From Streptomyces sp. NBC_00459 (GTDB lineage Bacteria > Actinomycetota > Actinomycetes > Streptomycetales > Streptomycetaceae), in assembly GCF_036013955.1 (NCBI RefSeq), contig NZ_CP107903.1:6448001-6512000 (forward strand): a DNA stretch of 64,000 nt, in the 5' to 3' direction. The notes below the pieces were generated by a model that was not told the origin of the DNA, made no database searches, and saw only the letters and a list, made by a program, of their open reading frames with translations. Shown here piece by piece: positions 32,960 through 41,167 of the stretch (position 1 is its first letter; every line of letters starts with the position of its first letter). The position numbers and the translations under genes were made by a program.

Positions 32960-33795
32960 CAGAACAACCTCGGATCGTCAAAGGCACCGGACGCGACCAG
33001 GTACACGTAGAAGTCGGCTAGCCCCACGCTCACCAACGACGCCCAGGCGAGCTGCATATGACGGGCGTTCAGTTTCCCGACCCACTGCCAGGCGCGGTAC
33101 CGCACGGGATGCTTGGAGAAGTGCTTGAGCTTGCCGCCGACGATGTGCCGGCAGGAGTGGCAGGAGAGCGTGTACGCCCAGATCAGCGTGATGTTGAGCA
33201 GGAAGACGAGCGTGCCGAGGCCCATGTGGCCCCAGTTGTAGTGCTCGTCACGGAAGGACAGCACCGTGTCGTAGGTGAGGATGCAGGCGACCAGCAGAGC
33301 CGCGTAGAAGAAGTAGCGGTGGATGTTCTGCAGGACGAGCGGGAAACGCGTCTCACCCGTGTACTTCTTGTGCGGCTCGGCCACCGCGCAGGCGGGCGGG
33401 GAGGCCCAGAAGCCGCGGTAGTAGGCCTTGCGGTAGTAGTAGCAGGTGAGGCGGAAGCCCAGCGGGAAGATCAGGATGATGATCGCGGGGGAGATGCCCC
33501 ACCAGCCGCCGAACAGATCGGCGTTGGGGCCGTGCCGCATGGGCGCGCAGTTGTCCGCCAGACAGGGCGAGTAGAACGGTGAGACGTACGGGGCCGCGTA
33601 GTAGTCGGTGTTCGCGAACGCCCGCCAGGTCGAGTACACGATGAACGCCAGCAGACCGGCGGCCGTGGCGGCGGGCGCCAGCCACCAGCGGTCGGTCCGC
33701 AGGTGCGGGGCGTCGATGGCGGCGCGTGTAGGGGTCCGTACGCCGCCGCGTCGCGGATGGGGGTCCGTATCCGGTAGTTCGGTACCAGTGGCCAA
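32959..33795 (-). CDS. sdhC: Succinate dehydrogenase cytochrome b subunit (type B anchor)
   Basis: This is a 278-residue single membrane anchor with about five helices and several His residues suited to haem (QNIHRYFFY, DEHYNWGHMGLG, NARHMQLAWAS). It would pass electrons to menaquinone. The start is TTG 33795: GGAG lies 6 nt upstream, and no ATG or GTG fits before the conserved part. It overlaps sdhA and follows a small coiled-coil gene by 20 bp, so the operon is small gene-sdhC-sdhA-sdhB. One large anchor instead of two identifies a type B three-subunit complex. Confidence 0.88.
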   Translation of the reverse strand: MATGTELPDTDPHPRRGGVRTPTRAAIDAPHLRTDRWWLAPAATAAGLLAFIVYSTWRAFANTDYYAAPYVSPFYSPCLADNCAPMRHGPNADLFGGWWGISPAIIILIFPLGFRLTCYYYRKAYYRGFWASPPACAVAEPHKKYTGETRFPLVLQNIHRYFFYAALLVACILTYDTVLSFRDEHYNWGHMGLGTLVFLLNITLIWAYTLSCHSCRHIVGGKLKHFSKHPVRYRAWQWVGKLNARHMQLAWASLVSVGLADFYVYLVASGAFDDPRLF

Positions 33796-33815
33796 GGAGA
33801 GCTCCGGTCGGATTC

Positions 33816-34106
33816 TCAGGGGGCGTGACGGTCGCGGGCGCCGAGTCCTTCGTCGTCCGAGTCCGTCCACAGGGTGTTGTCGTACGGGGTGTCGGAGATG
33901 GACACGAGGTCGGGGCGCCGGGGCTGGGCGAGCGCGGGGGCGGCCTCGCGGAGCAGCGCGAGGCTTTCGCGCAGGTGGTTGGCGTCGCTGCGGAGGCGGC
34001 GCATTTCCAGGCCGCCCTTGCCGATCTGCTGTTCCAGGCGGCCCATCGAACGCAACAGGTCGTCCAGGCAGCGCTGTACTGACGTCAGTTCGTCGTGCAC
34101 GGACAT
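33816..34106 (-). CDS. Small coiled-coil protein leading the sdh operon
   Basis: This is a 96-residue, mostly helical protein: VQRCLDDLLRSMGRLEQQIG and MRRLRSDANHLRESLALLRE form a probable coiled coil, and the C-terminal part (ISDTPYDNTLWTDSDDEG) is acidic. No known domain. ATG 34106 has GAGG 7 nt upstream. It is the first gene of the operon, 20 bp before sdhC, so it may help assembly or regulation of the complex; this is only suggested by position. Confidence 0.75.
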   Translation of the reverse strand: MSVHDELTSVQRCLDDLLRSMGRLEQQIGKGGLEMRRLRSDANHLRESLALLREAAPALAQPRRPDLVSISDTPYDNTLWTDSDDEGLGARDRHAP

Positions 34107-34243
34107 GACGTGACCTCACTTCCGCCGGGCGGGTGTGCCCTTGGTGGAGACGTTCATGCGCCTGAGAGTGTTGCGCGTCACACCTGCCGGTGGGAAGCGG
34201 TGTGCATGGATTGGCTGAGGGACAGGGGTGCGCCGGGGTGTGC

Positions 34244-34270
34244 GTCCCCGGGGCTCCGCCCCCGGATCCC
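34244..34270. repeat. Dispersed GC-rich palindromic intergenic element
   Basis: GTCCCCGGGGCTCCGCCCCC followed by GGATCCC is a self-complementary element of a kind scattered widely in Streptomyces intergenic DNA. It lies in the 314-bp gene-free gap between the divergent sdh operon and the peptide-binding lipoprotein gene. Confidence 0.6.
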
Positions 34271-34420
34271 TGACCGAAGATGCGGTAAACGACCGTGGAT
34301 GCGGCAAATGGGTGGGCTTCCGGAGCGGGCCCGCCGTGTCTCCCCCCGCTGCCGAACCCTTTCCTCTTCAGTGGCCGTACATCTGATCAACGGCATATCA
34401 CGCCACCGGAGGTAGACCTG

Positions 34421-36688
34421 ATGTCCCACCACGGCGTCGGACTGCGCGCGGTCACGCGCTCGGTCGCCTTCCTCACCGCCGGCGTGCTCGCCGTGCCCCT
34501 GGTCAGCGCGTGCGGCGGTGACCAGGACGAAGAGAGCAAGCCACTTGCCGGGCAGGACATCGCGCCCGCCGCCCGCGACCGGCTCGCCGATGGCGGCACC
34601 CTGCGCTGGGCCGTGGACGCCGTACCGGAGACACTGAACACCTTCCAGGCGGACGCCGACGCGACGACCACCCGTGTCGCGCAGGCCGTGCTGCCGTCGA
34701 TGTACCGGCTCGACCCGAACGGGCGGCCCCAGCGCAACGCCGACTTCCTGGAGTCGGCCAAGGTCGTCGAGACCGAGCCCAAGCAGGTCGTCCTCTACAA
34801 ACTGAACCAGCAGGCCGTCTGGAGCGACGGCCGGGAGATCGGCGCCGCCGACTTCGCCGCCCAGTGGCGTGCCCTGTCCGGCAAGGACTCGGCGTACTGG
34901 ACCGCCCGCAACGCGGGGTACGACCGCATCGAGAAGGTGCAGCGCGGCGCGAACGACCTGGAGGTCAAGGTCACCTTCGGCAGGCCCTACGCCGACTGGA
35001 AGTCGCTCTTCTCGCCGTTGTATCCCAAGGAGGTCATGGGCACCCCGGACTCCTTCAACGACGGGGCGCGACGCAAGCTCAAGGTCACCGCCGGGCCCTT
35101 CAACCTCAAGAAGGTCGCCAAGGCGGACGGCGACGTCGTCCTCGTACGCAACCCGCGCTGGTGGGGGCGTACCCCGCGGCTCGACGGGATCGTCCTGCAC
35201 GCCGTACCGCGCGACAAGCGCGCCGAGGCGCTCGCCGCCGGCAAGGCGGACGTCGCGGAGATCGACCCCGCCGAGGCCGAGCGCATCGTTCTCGCCGCGC
35301 GCGGCAAGTCCACCCCCCTCCAGGGCCCCGGCGCCGCGCTCACCCCGGCCCGCGCCCTGCGTTCCTGGGCCCTCGCGCACGGTTCCGACGACGAGGCGGC
35401 CGGGGCGGAGGCCGGTGTCCGGCGCAAGCAGCGCGCCGCGGCCACCAAGTACGCCGAGCAGCAGCAGTCGCTCAGTGCGTTCGAGGTGCGCAAGTCCCTC
35501 GAACCGGCCTACACGCAGCTCGCCCTCAACGGCGCCGACGGCCCCCTCGCCGACGAGCGGGTCCGTCGCGCGGTCGCCCGTGCGCTGGACCGCGAGGAGA
35601 TCGCCGGCCTCGTCCTCAAGCCGCTGGGGCTGCCCGCCGTACCCGTCGGCAGTCATCTCGCGCTCTCCGGGCAGACCGCCTACGCCGACAACAGCGGCGC
35701 CCTCGGCGGCCAGGACACCGACGAGGCCGAGGAACTGCTCGCCGACGCCGGCTGGGTGCCCGGCGGCCCGCTCGGGAAGCCCGGGAAGAAGGACGGCGAG
35801 AAGGTCGCCGGGGGCGAGGGCGAGAAGGCCGGTGGGAAGTCCGCCGCGCCGAAGGCCTCCCCGAAGACGTCACCCAAGGCAGGCAAGGCCGGTGACGACG
35901 ACGGGACGTATGTCGTCGGCGACGACGACAAGCCGTACGGCGAGCCCGTCCGCGATGACCATCAGAACCCCCGGGACCACCGGGAGCACCGGGACGGTTC
36001 GGGGAAGAAGAACCTCGCCCAGGACGGCAAGCAGTCCGTCCAGAAGCACCCGGAGCAGGGCGGTGCGCCCGGTGCCTACGCACCCAAGGGCACCCCCGCT
36101 CCCGCCGGGGCCGCCGCCGGGGCACTCGCCAAGGACGGCAAGCCGCTGACCCTGCGGTTCGTACTCCCCTCGGGGCCGGGCTCCGCCACGCTGCGGGCCG
36201 TGGGCGAGCGGATCGCGCGGATGCTGGACCGGGTCGGTATCCGTACCGCCGTGACCAAGGTCTCCGACGACAGCTACTTCAAGGACCACATCGCTTCCGG
36301 CCAGTACGACCTGGCGCTGTACTCGTGGCCCGCGTCCGCGTTCCCCGCCACCGACGCGCGACCCATCTACGCCAAGCCGGTGCCCGCCGCCGACGGGTCG
36401 CTCAACGTCGAGCAGAACTACACCCGCGTCGGCACCGACCAGGTGGACCAGCTGTTCGACCAGGCCATCTCCACCCTGGACGAGGGAAAGTCGGCCTCGC
36501 TGGTGCGCAAGGCCGACGCCCGGATCTGGGCGGCCGGCGGGTCCATTCCCCTCTTCCAGCGGCCCCAGCTCATGGCTGTGCGGAAGAACACCGCGAACGT
36601 GGGGGCGTTCGGCTTCCAGACGCCTGTTTATGAGGACATGGGGTTCTTGAAGGAGGAGACACTGCCGTCGAGCCCTGCGGGTGACTGA
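34421..36688 (+). CDS. Peptide-type substrate-binding lipoprotein with charged insert
   Basis: This is a 755-residue SBP_bac_5 (family 5) extracellular binding protein. The lipoprotein signal ends VPLVSAC with Cys near residue 28. The family landmarks LRWAVDAVPETLN, KVVETEPKQVVLYKLN and FEVRKSLEPAYTQLALNG are present. About residues 451-576 form a Lys/Gly/Pro/Asp-rich low-complexity insert between the lobes that is not part of the usual fold and lengthens the protein by ~130 residues. GGAGGT lies 6 nt before ATG 34421. It is monocistronic, followed by a strong terminator, and no permease is adjacent. The ligand may be an oligopeptide; the bldK and second Opp operons are nearby and could provide a channel. 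Confidence 0.85.
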   Translation: MSHHGVGLRAVTRSVAFLTAGVLAVPLVSACGGDQDEESKPLAGQDIAPAARDRLADGGTLRWAVDAVPETLNTFQADADATTTRVAQAVLPSMYRLDPNGRPQRNADFLESAKVVETEPKQVVLYKLNQQAVWSDGREIGAADFAAQWRALSGKDSAYWTARNAGYDRIEKVQRGANDLEVKVTFGRPYADWKSLFSPLYPKEVMGTPDSFNDGARRKLKVTAGPFNLKKVAKADGDVVLVRNPRWWGRTPRLDGIVLHAVPRDKRAEALAAGKADVAEIDPAEAERIVLAARGKSTPLQGPGAALTPARALRSWALAHGSDDEAAGAEAGVRRKQRAAATKYAEQQQSLSAFEVRKSLEPAYTQLALNGADGPLADERVRRAVARALDREEIAGLVLKPLGLPAVPVGSHLALSGQTAYADNSGALGGQDTDEAEELLADAGWVPGGPLGKPGKKDGEKVAGGEGEKAGGKSAAPKASPKTSPKAGKAGDDDGTYVVGDDDKPYGEPVRDDHQNPRDHREHRDGSGKKNLAQDGKQSVQKHPEQGGAPGAYAPKGTPAPAGAAAGALAKDGKPLTLRFVLPSGPGSATLRAVGERIARMLDRVGIRTAVTKVSDDSYFKDHIASGQYDLALYSWPASAFPATDARPIYAKPVPAADGSLNVEQNYTRVGTDQVDQLFDQAISTLDEGKSASLVRKADARIWAAGGSIPLFQRPQLMAVRKNTANVGAFGFQTPVYEDMGFLKEETLPSSPAGD

Positions 36689-36725
36689 GGAAGCGCCGCG
36701 AGTTGCGGGACCCCTGTGACGGGGT

Positions 36726-36757
36726 ACGGCCGGGACCTCTGAGGAGGTCCCGGCCGT
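36726..36757. terminator. Bidirectional terminator
   Basis: ACGGCCGGGACCTC / GAGGTCCCGGCCGT, a perfect 14-bp stem with loop TGAG, lies between two convergent genes (stops at 36688 and 36782) and could serve both. Confidence 0.85.
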
Positions 36758-36781
36758 GTTCACTGCATGTCGCTCACGGAA

Positions 36782-37369
36782 TCAGCAGTAGCCGTTCTTG
36801 GCCGCCCGCTTGATCGTTCCCGCAGCTGGCCTCTCGGTGCACTTGACGCCACCCTCAGCTAGGACGTTCCAGCTCCGCGCCTTGCCGGAGCCTTCCTTGC
36901 CGAAGGCCGTTCCAGCGCTGTTGCAGGTCTTGGCGGTCCAGTAGCCGGACGCTCGCTTGACCCCGCTGAAGACGACGTAGGTACCCGGCTTGTTGAAGTT
37001 GTAAGTGACCGACTCGCTGCGCTCGCTGGTCTTCTCGCCGGACTTGGACAGAGTTCCGGAGACGTGCGCGTCCATGCTGGAGATCACCCAGCTGGCTGAG
37101 TAGCTGGCGCCTGCGGTCACCTCACGCCCCGCCGTCACCGAGGTGCGGTATACCGCGCTCTTCGTGAACGTACCGGTGCTGTCCTGGGCGATGTTGATCT
37201 GCTTGGCATGGGTCACGACCCACGTGCTGCTCAGCTGGGTCCACTTAGCGCTCTTGTACCCCGGCTCACAGATGACCGGTGCTGCGCTCGCGGCCGAGAC
37301 CGGCCCGAGCACGACAGTGGCCATCGCTATGCCGGCGGCAGCAGCCATCGACACGAATTTCTTGCTCAC
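36782..37369 (-). CDS. Small secreted protein of unknown function
   Basis: This is a 195-residue exported protein: a signal peptide (MSKKFVSMAAAAGIAMATVV, cleavage after ASAA near residue 30) and a mature part rich in Ser/Thr/Lys that looks like beta structure (TYNFNKPGTYVVFSG). Four Cys residues (VICEPG, KTCNSAG, VKCTER and the C-terminal GYC) could form two disulfides. No recognisable domain or catalytic motif. It is monocistronic, with the shared terminator after it and a promoter presumably in the 326-bp gap before typA, where a TTGAC-N8-GTCAA inverted repeat (37408-37425) is visible. Confidence 0.7.
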   Translation of the reverse strand: MSKKFVSMAAAAGIAMATVVLGPVSAASAAPVICEPGYKSAKWTQLSSTWVVTHAKQINIAQDSTGTFTKSAVYRTSVTAGREVTAGASYSASWVISSMDAHVSGTLSKSGEKTSERSESVTYNFNKPGTYVVFSGVKRASGYWTAKTCNSAGTAFGKEGSGKARSWNVLAEGGVKCTERPAAGTIKRAAKNGYC

Positions 37370-37695
37370 AAAATTTCCCCGTTTCGAGAGCGAATCGCCC
37401 CGCTAGATTGACAGGGCAGCGTCAAACTACAGTCGTGTGGTCGAAGGGGACAATGCGATTTGAGGGGAATCTGAGCTTGGACGATCGGTTTTTTAGTGGG
37501 CTTTGGGTACCTGCTGGAGTGCCTTGTCCTGACCCCGCGCAGACGCCTTGAAGTCGGGGCAGCAGCTACCCGGAAAGCCTTCTCGCCCAGGGCCCCGTAC
37601 CATGGGGTAAGGCCGTGGCATGTTCAGCCCGGCAGGGTCCGCGTAACACAGATGTACGCGCAGGCCATCCACTCAAGCCGGGAGTACGCCGCAAT

Positions 37696-39603
37696 ATGGC
37701 CACGCGCCACGACATCCGCAACGTCGCCATCGTCGCCCACGTCGACCACGGGAAGACGACACTGGTCGACGCCATGCTGAAGCAGGCCGGTGCCTTCGCC
37801 GCGCACGCCGCCGAGTCGCTCGACGACCGCATGATGGACTCGAACGACCTGGAACGTGAGAAGGGCATCACGATCCTCGCCAAGAACACGGCGGTGAAGT
37901 ACCACCCGAAGGACGGGGGGGACGTCATCACCATCAACATCATCGACACCCCGGGCCACGCCGACTTCGGCGGCGAGGTCGAGCGTGGTCTGTCGATGGT
38001 GGACGCCGTGGTTCTGCTCGTCGACGCCTCCGAGGGGCCGTTGCCGCAGACCAGGTTCGTGCTGCGCAAGGCGCTCCAGCAGCGTCTGCCGGTCATCCTG
38101 TGCATCAACAAGACCGACCGCCCGGACTCCCGGATCGACGAGGTCGTCAACGAGACGTACGACCTCTTCCTGGACCTGGACGCCGACGAGGAGCAGATCG
38201 AGTTCCCCATCGTCTACGCGTGTGCGCGTGACGGTGTCGCCTCGCTGACCAAGCCGGAGGACGGCACCGTCCCGGCCGACAGCAACAGCCTGGAGCCGTT
38301 CTTCTCCACGATCCTGTCGCACGTCCCGGCCCCGTCGTACGACGAGGAGGCCCCGCTCCAGGCGCACGTCACCAACCTGGACGCCGACAACTTCCTCGGC
38401 CGTATCGCGCTGCTCCGCGTCGAGCAGGGCGAGCTGCGCAAGGGCCAGACCGTCACCTGGATCAAGCGTGACGGCTCCATGTCCAGCGTGCGCATCACCG
38501 AGCTGCTGATGACCGAGGCGCTCACCCGCAAGCCGGCCGAGATGGCGGGCCCCGGTGACATCTGTGCTGTCGCCGGTATCGCGGACATCATGATCGGCGA
38601 GACCCTCGCCGACCCCGAGAACCCGATCGCGCTGCCGCTCATCACGGTCGACGAGCCGGCGATCTCCATGACCATCGGTACGAACACCTCGCCGATGGTC
38701 GGCCGTGGCGGCACCGGCAAGGGTGCCGAGAACAAGGCCGTGGTCAAGGACCGCAAGGTCACCGCCCGTCAGGTCAAGGACCGGCTCGACCGCGAGCTCA
38801 TCGGTAACGTCAGCCTCCGTGTCCTCGACACCGAGCGTCCCGACGCCTGGGAGGTCCAGGGCCGTGGTGAGCTGGCGCTCGCCATCCTGGTCGAGCAGAT
38901 GCGCCGCGAGGGCTTCGAGCTGACCATCGGCAAGCCGCAGGTCGTCACCCAGATCATCGACGGCAAAATCCACGAGCCCGTCGAGCGCATGACGATCGAC
39001 GTGCCCGAGGAGCACATGGGCGCGGTCACGCAGCTCATGGGCGTCCGCAAGGGCCGGATGGACAACATGTCCAACCACGGCTCCGGCTGGGTGCGCATGG
39101 AGTTCGTCGTGCCCTCCCGCGGTCTCATCGGCTTCCGTACGGAGTTCCTCACGGGCACGCGCGGCACCGGCATCGCGCACTCCATCCACGAGGGCCACGA
39201 GCCCTGGTTCGGCGTGCTGGCGACCCGTAACAACGGTTCGCTGGTGGCCGACCGGGCCGGCGCCGTCACCGCGTTCGCGATGACGAACCTCCAGGAGCGC
39301 GGTGTGCTGTTCACCGACCCCGGCACCGAGGTGTACGAGGGCATGATCGTCGGCGAGAACTCGCGCTCCGACGACATGGACGTGAACATCACCAAGGAGA
39401 AGAAGCTCACGAACATGCGGTCGTCCTCGGCCGACTCGTTCGAGGCGATCGTCCCGCCGCGCAAGCTCTCCCTGGAGCAGTCCCTGGAGTTCTGCCGCGA
39501 CGACGAGTGTGTCGAGGTCACCCCGGAGGCGGTTCGCATCCGCAAGGTGAACCTGGACGCCCGTGAGCGCGCCCGCTCCGCCAGCCGCGCCAAGCACGGC
39601 TGA
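37696..39603 (+). CDS. typA: Ribosome-associated GTPase TypA/BipA
   Basis: This is a 635-residue translational GTPase that binds the 70S ribosome and is needed for stress responses and 50S assembly in other bacteria. G1 AHVDHGKTTL (about residues 14-23), switch/G2 region EREKGITI, G3 DTPGHADFGGEVERG and G4 CINKTDRPD are all intact. Domain III/V and the BipA-specific C-terminal region (GSGWVRMEFVVPSRGLIGFR, SLEFCRDDECVEVTP) follow. ATG 37696 is selected over an in-frame upstream GTG because the GTPase domain begins there, with GGGAG upstream. A perfect hairpin follows the stop. Confidence 0.96.
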   Translation: MATRHDIRNVAIVAHVDHGKTTLVDAMLKQAGAFAAHAAESLDDRMMDSNDLEREKGITILAKNTAVKYHPKDGGDVITINIIDTPGHADFGGEVERGLSMVDAVVLLVDASEGPLPQTRFVLRKALQQRLPVILCINKTDRPDSRIDEVVNETYDLFLDLDADEEQIEFPIVYACARDGVASLTKPEDGTVPADSNSLEPFFSTILSHVPAPSYDEEAPLQAHVTNLDADNFLGRIALLRVEQGELRKGQTVTWIKRDGSMSSVRITELLMTEALTRKPAEMAGPGDICAVAGIADIMIGETLADPENPIALPLITVDEPAISMTIGTNTSPMVGRGGTGKGAENKAVVKDRKVTARQVKDRLDRELIGNVSLRVLDTERPDAWEVQGRGELALAILVEQMRREGFELTIGKPQVVTQIIDGKIHEPVERMTIDVPEEHMGAVTQLMGVRKGRMDNMSNHGSGWVRMEFVVPSRGLIGFRTEFLTGTRGTGIAHSIHEGHEPWFGVLATRNNGSLVADRAGAVTAFAMTNLQERGVLFTDPGTEVYEGMIVGENSRSDDMDVNITKEKKLTNMRSSSADSFEAIVPPRKLSLEQSLEFCRDDECVEVTPEAVRIRKVNLDARERARSASRAKHG

Positions 39604-39641
39604 TCGGGCGCTGAACAGGCTCTGATCCGGCGTCACGAGGA

Positions 39642-39668
39642 CCCGGTCCCCCTCGGCGGGGGACCGGG
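39642..39668 (+). terminator. typA terminator
   Basis: CCCGGTCCCCC / GGGGGACCGGG, a perfect 11-bp stem with 5-nt loop, is 38 bp after the typA stop. Confidence 0.8.
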
Positions 39669-39833
39669 CCTCAGGCATGTCCGCGACGCCACGCCGGAAA
39701 CGGGTTCGCCCCCCTGTGCGTATCCCTGTCCGCGCGCTGTGCGACGCTGTTCGGATACCGGTGAACCAACGATCAAGTTTCGGACATGTAAACAGAAACC
39801 CATCCCTTTATGTCCGTTTGGTGGATTTACTGT

Positions 39834-39845
39834 TTGACGTGTCAA
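39834..39845. promoter_or_regulatory. TTGAC-GT-GTCAA inverted repeat upstream of the permease operon
   Basis: A near-palindrome (TTGACGTGTCAA) lies in an AT-rich stretch 177 bp before the first permease gene. A wider CGGACAT...ATGTCCG pair lies at 39781-39817. The 418-bp gap has no gene and should contain the operon's promoter and developmental control sites. Confidence 0.35.
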
Positions 39846-40021
39846 GCGCGACCAGGTGTCAATCTTTGCAATTTTTGCTCAAAATTTCGACGGTAGGGAG
39901 ATCCCTATGCCTTCCGGCCTTGACGCGCGTTGACTTACTTGGCGAAAGTTCCCCCAAACCACAGAACCCGCCGGTATCTGTGCTGCGCTCAACTCTCCAA
40001 CCCCCCGGGGGAAGAACACAC

Positions 40022-41068
40022 ATGACCAGTCCAGCCAAGGCTGAAGGCTCCGGGCCCTCGATCGCCTTGGACCCCGAGCTCGATACGAACCCCGGGCCGT
40101 CCAAGGGCGCGAAGAACCTCGAGGGCCGTTCTCCCGGCCAGTTGATGTGGCAGCGCTTCAAGCGTGACCGTACCGGTGTCGTCTGCGCTTGCGTAGTCAT
40201 TTTCTACTTCGTCATCGCGCTGGCGGCGCCCCTGCTCACCAAGCTCAGCGGGACGAACCCCTACACGCTGTACGGCCAGGACCCCACGTACGCGGACACC
40301 CCCGTCCTGGACGAGTTCGGGCTGCCGCTCGGCTACTTCGGCGGCGTCTCGGGGACTCACTGGTTCGGCGTGGAGCCGCAGCTGGGCCGTGACGTCTTCG
40401 CCATGCTGATGTACGGCATGCGCACCTCGCTGTTCATGGCGGTGGGCGTGACCGTGCTGCTCATGGTCACGGGCATCCTCATCGGTCTGATCGGCGGCTA
40501 CGTCGGCGGTCGTACCGACTACTGGATCGGCCGGGTCACGGACTTCTTCCTCTCTTTCCCCTCACAGCTGTTCTTCATCGCGTTCATGCCCGTCGTGACC
40601 GCGTTCTTCGTGGACCCGCAGGAGGAAACCCCCACGTACCTCCGCGCGGTGGCCATGCTGATCGTGCTGTGGGTGCTGGGCTGGATGGGCATGGCCCGTC
40701 TGATCCGCTCCACGGTGCTGTCCCTGCGCGACCGAGAGTTCGTGGAGGCGGCAAAGGTCGCGGGTGCCTCTCCGTGGCGGATCATCCGCAAGGAGATCCT
40801 GCCCAACGTGGTCTCGCCGATCCTGGTGCAGTTCACGTACCAGCTGCCCAGCACGATTCTCACCATCGCGTTCCTGTCCTTCGCGGGCGTCGGCTTCGTC
40901 GAGCCGACTCCCGACTGGGGGCGCCTGTTCGCCGCCGGTGCCAGGTACGCGGAGCCCGATCCGTCCTTCATGTTCTTCCCGGGCCTGGCACTGGTGATCT
41001 TCATCCTGTGCTTCAACCTCCTCGGAGACTCCGTACGGGATGCGTTCGACCCCAAGTCCGGGCGCTGA
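40022..41068 (+). CDS. bldKA: Oligopeptide ABC permease, BldKA-like (OppC type)
   Basis: This is a 348-residue membrane subunit of the Opp/Dpp family, OppC type: a long cytoplasmic N-terminus with RSPGQLMWQRFKRDRTGVV before the first helix, about six helices, and the ATPase-contact loop REFVEAAKVAGASPWRIIRKEILPN. The C-terminus LLGDSVRDAFDPKSGR is typical. ATG 40022 follows GGGGGAAG. It is the first gene of a permease-binding protein-permease-ATPase-ATPase operon directly after typA. From memory this is the order of bldKA-E in S. coelicolor, the importer of a peptide signal needed for aerial growth. The symbol rests on this order, not on an alignment. Confidence 0.85.
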   Translation: MTSPAKAEGSGPSIALDPELDTNPGPSKGAKNLEGRSPGQLMWQRFKRDRTGVVCACVVIFYFVIALAAPLLTKLSGTNPYTLYGQDPTYADTPVLDEFGLPLGYFGGVSGTHWFGVEPQLGRDVFAMLMYGMRTSLFMAVGVTVLLMVTGILIGLIGGYVGGRTDYWIGRVTDFFLSFPSQLFFIAFMPVVTAFFVDPQEETPTYLRAVAMLIVLWVLGWMGMARLIRSTVLSLRDREFVEAAKVAGASPWRIIRKEILPNVVSPILVQFTYQLPSTILTIAFLSFAGVGFVEPTPDWGRLFAAGARYAEPDPSFMFFPGLALVIFILCFNLLGDSVRDAFDPKSGR

Positions 41069-41167
41069 ACCGTCCATTGGTGGGGGGTGACTGCCGCCCC
41101 CGCGTGGCCTGTCGGTCACGTCAGGCAGTACTCATGGATAACAACTGACAGGTAGGTATTCGCCAAA

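Noticed and set aside
37624..39678. 684-residue minus-strand frame opposite typA
   Set aside because: Antisense of a highly conserved GTPase; no ribosome site and no motif.
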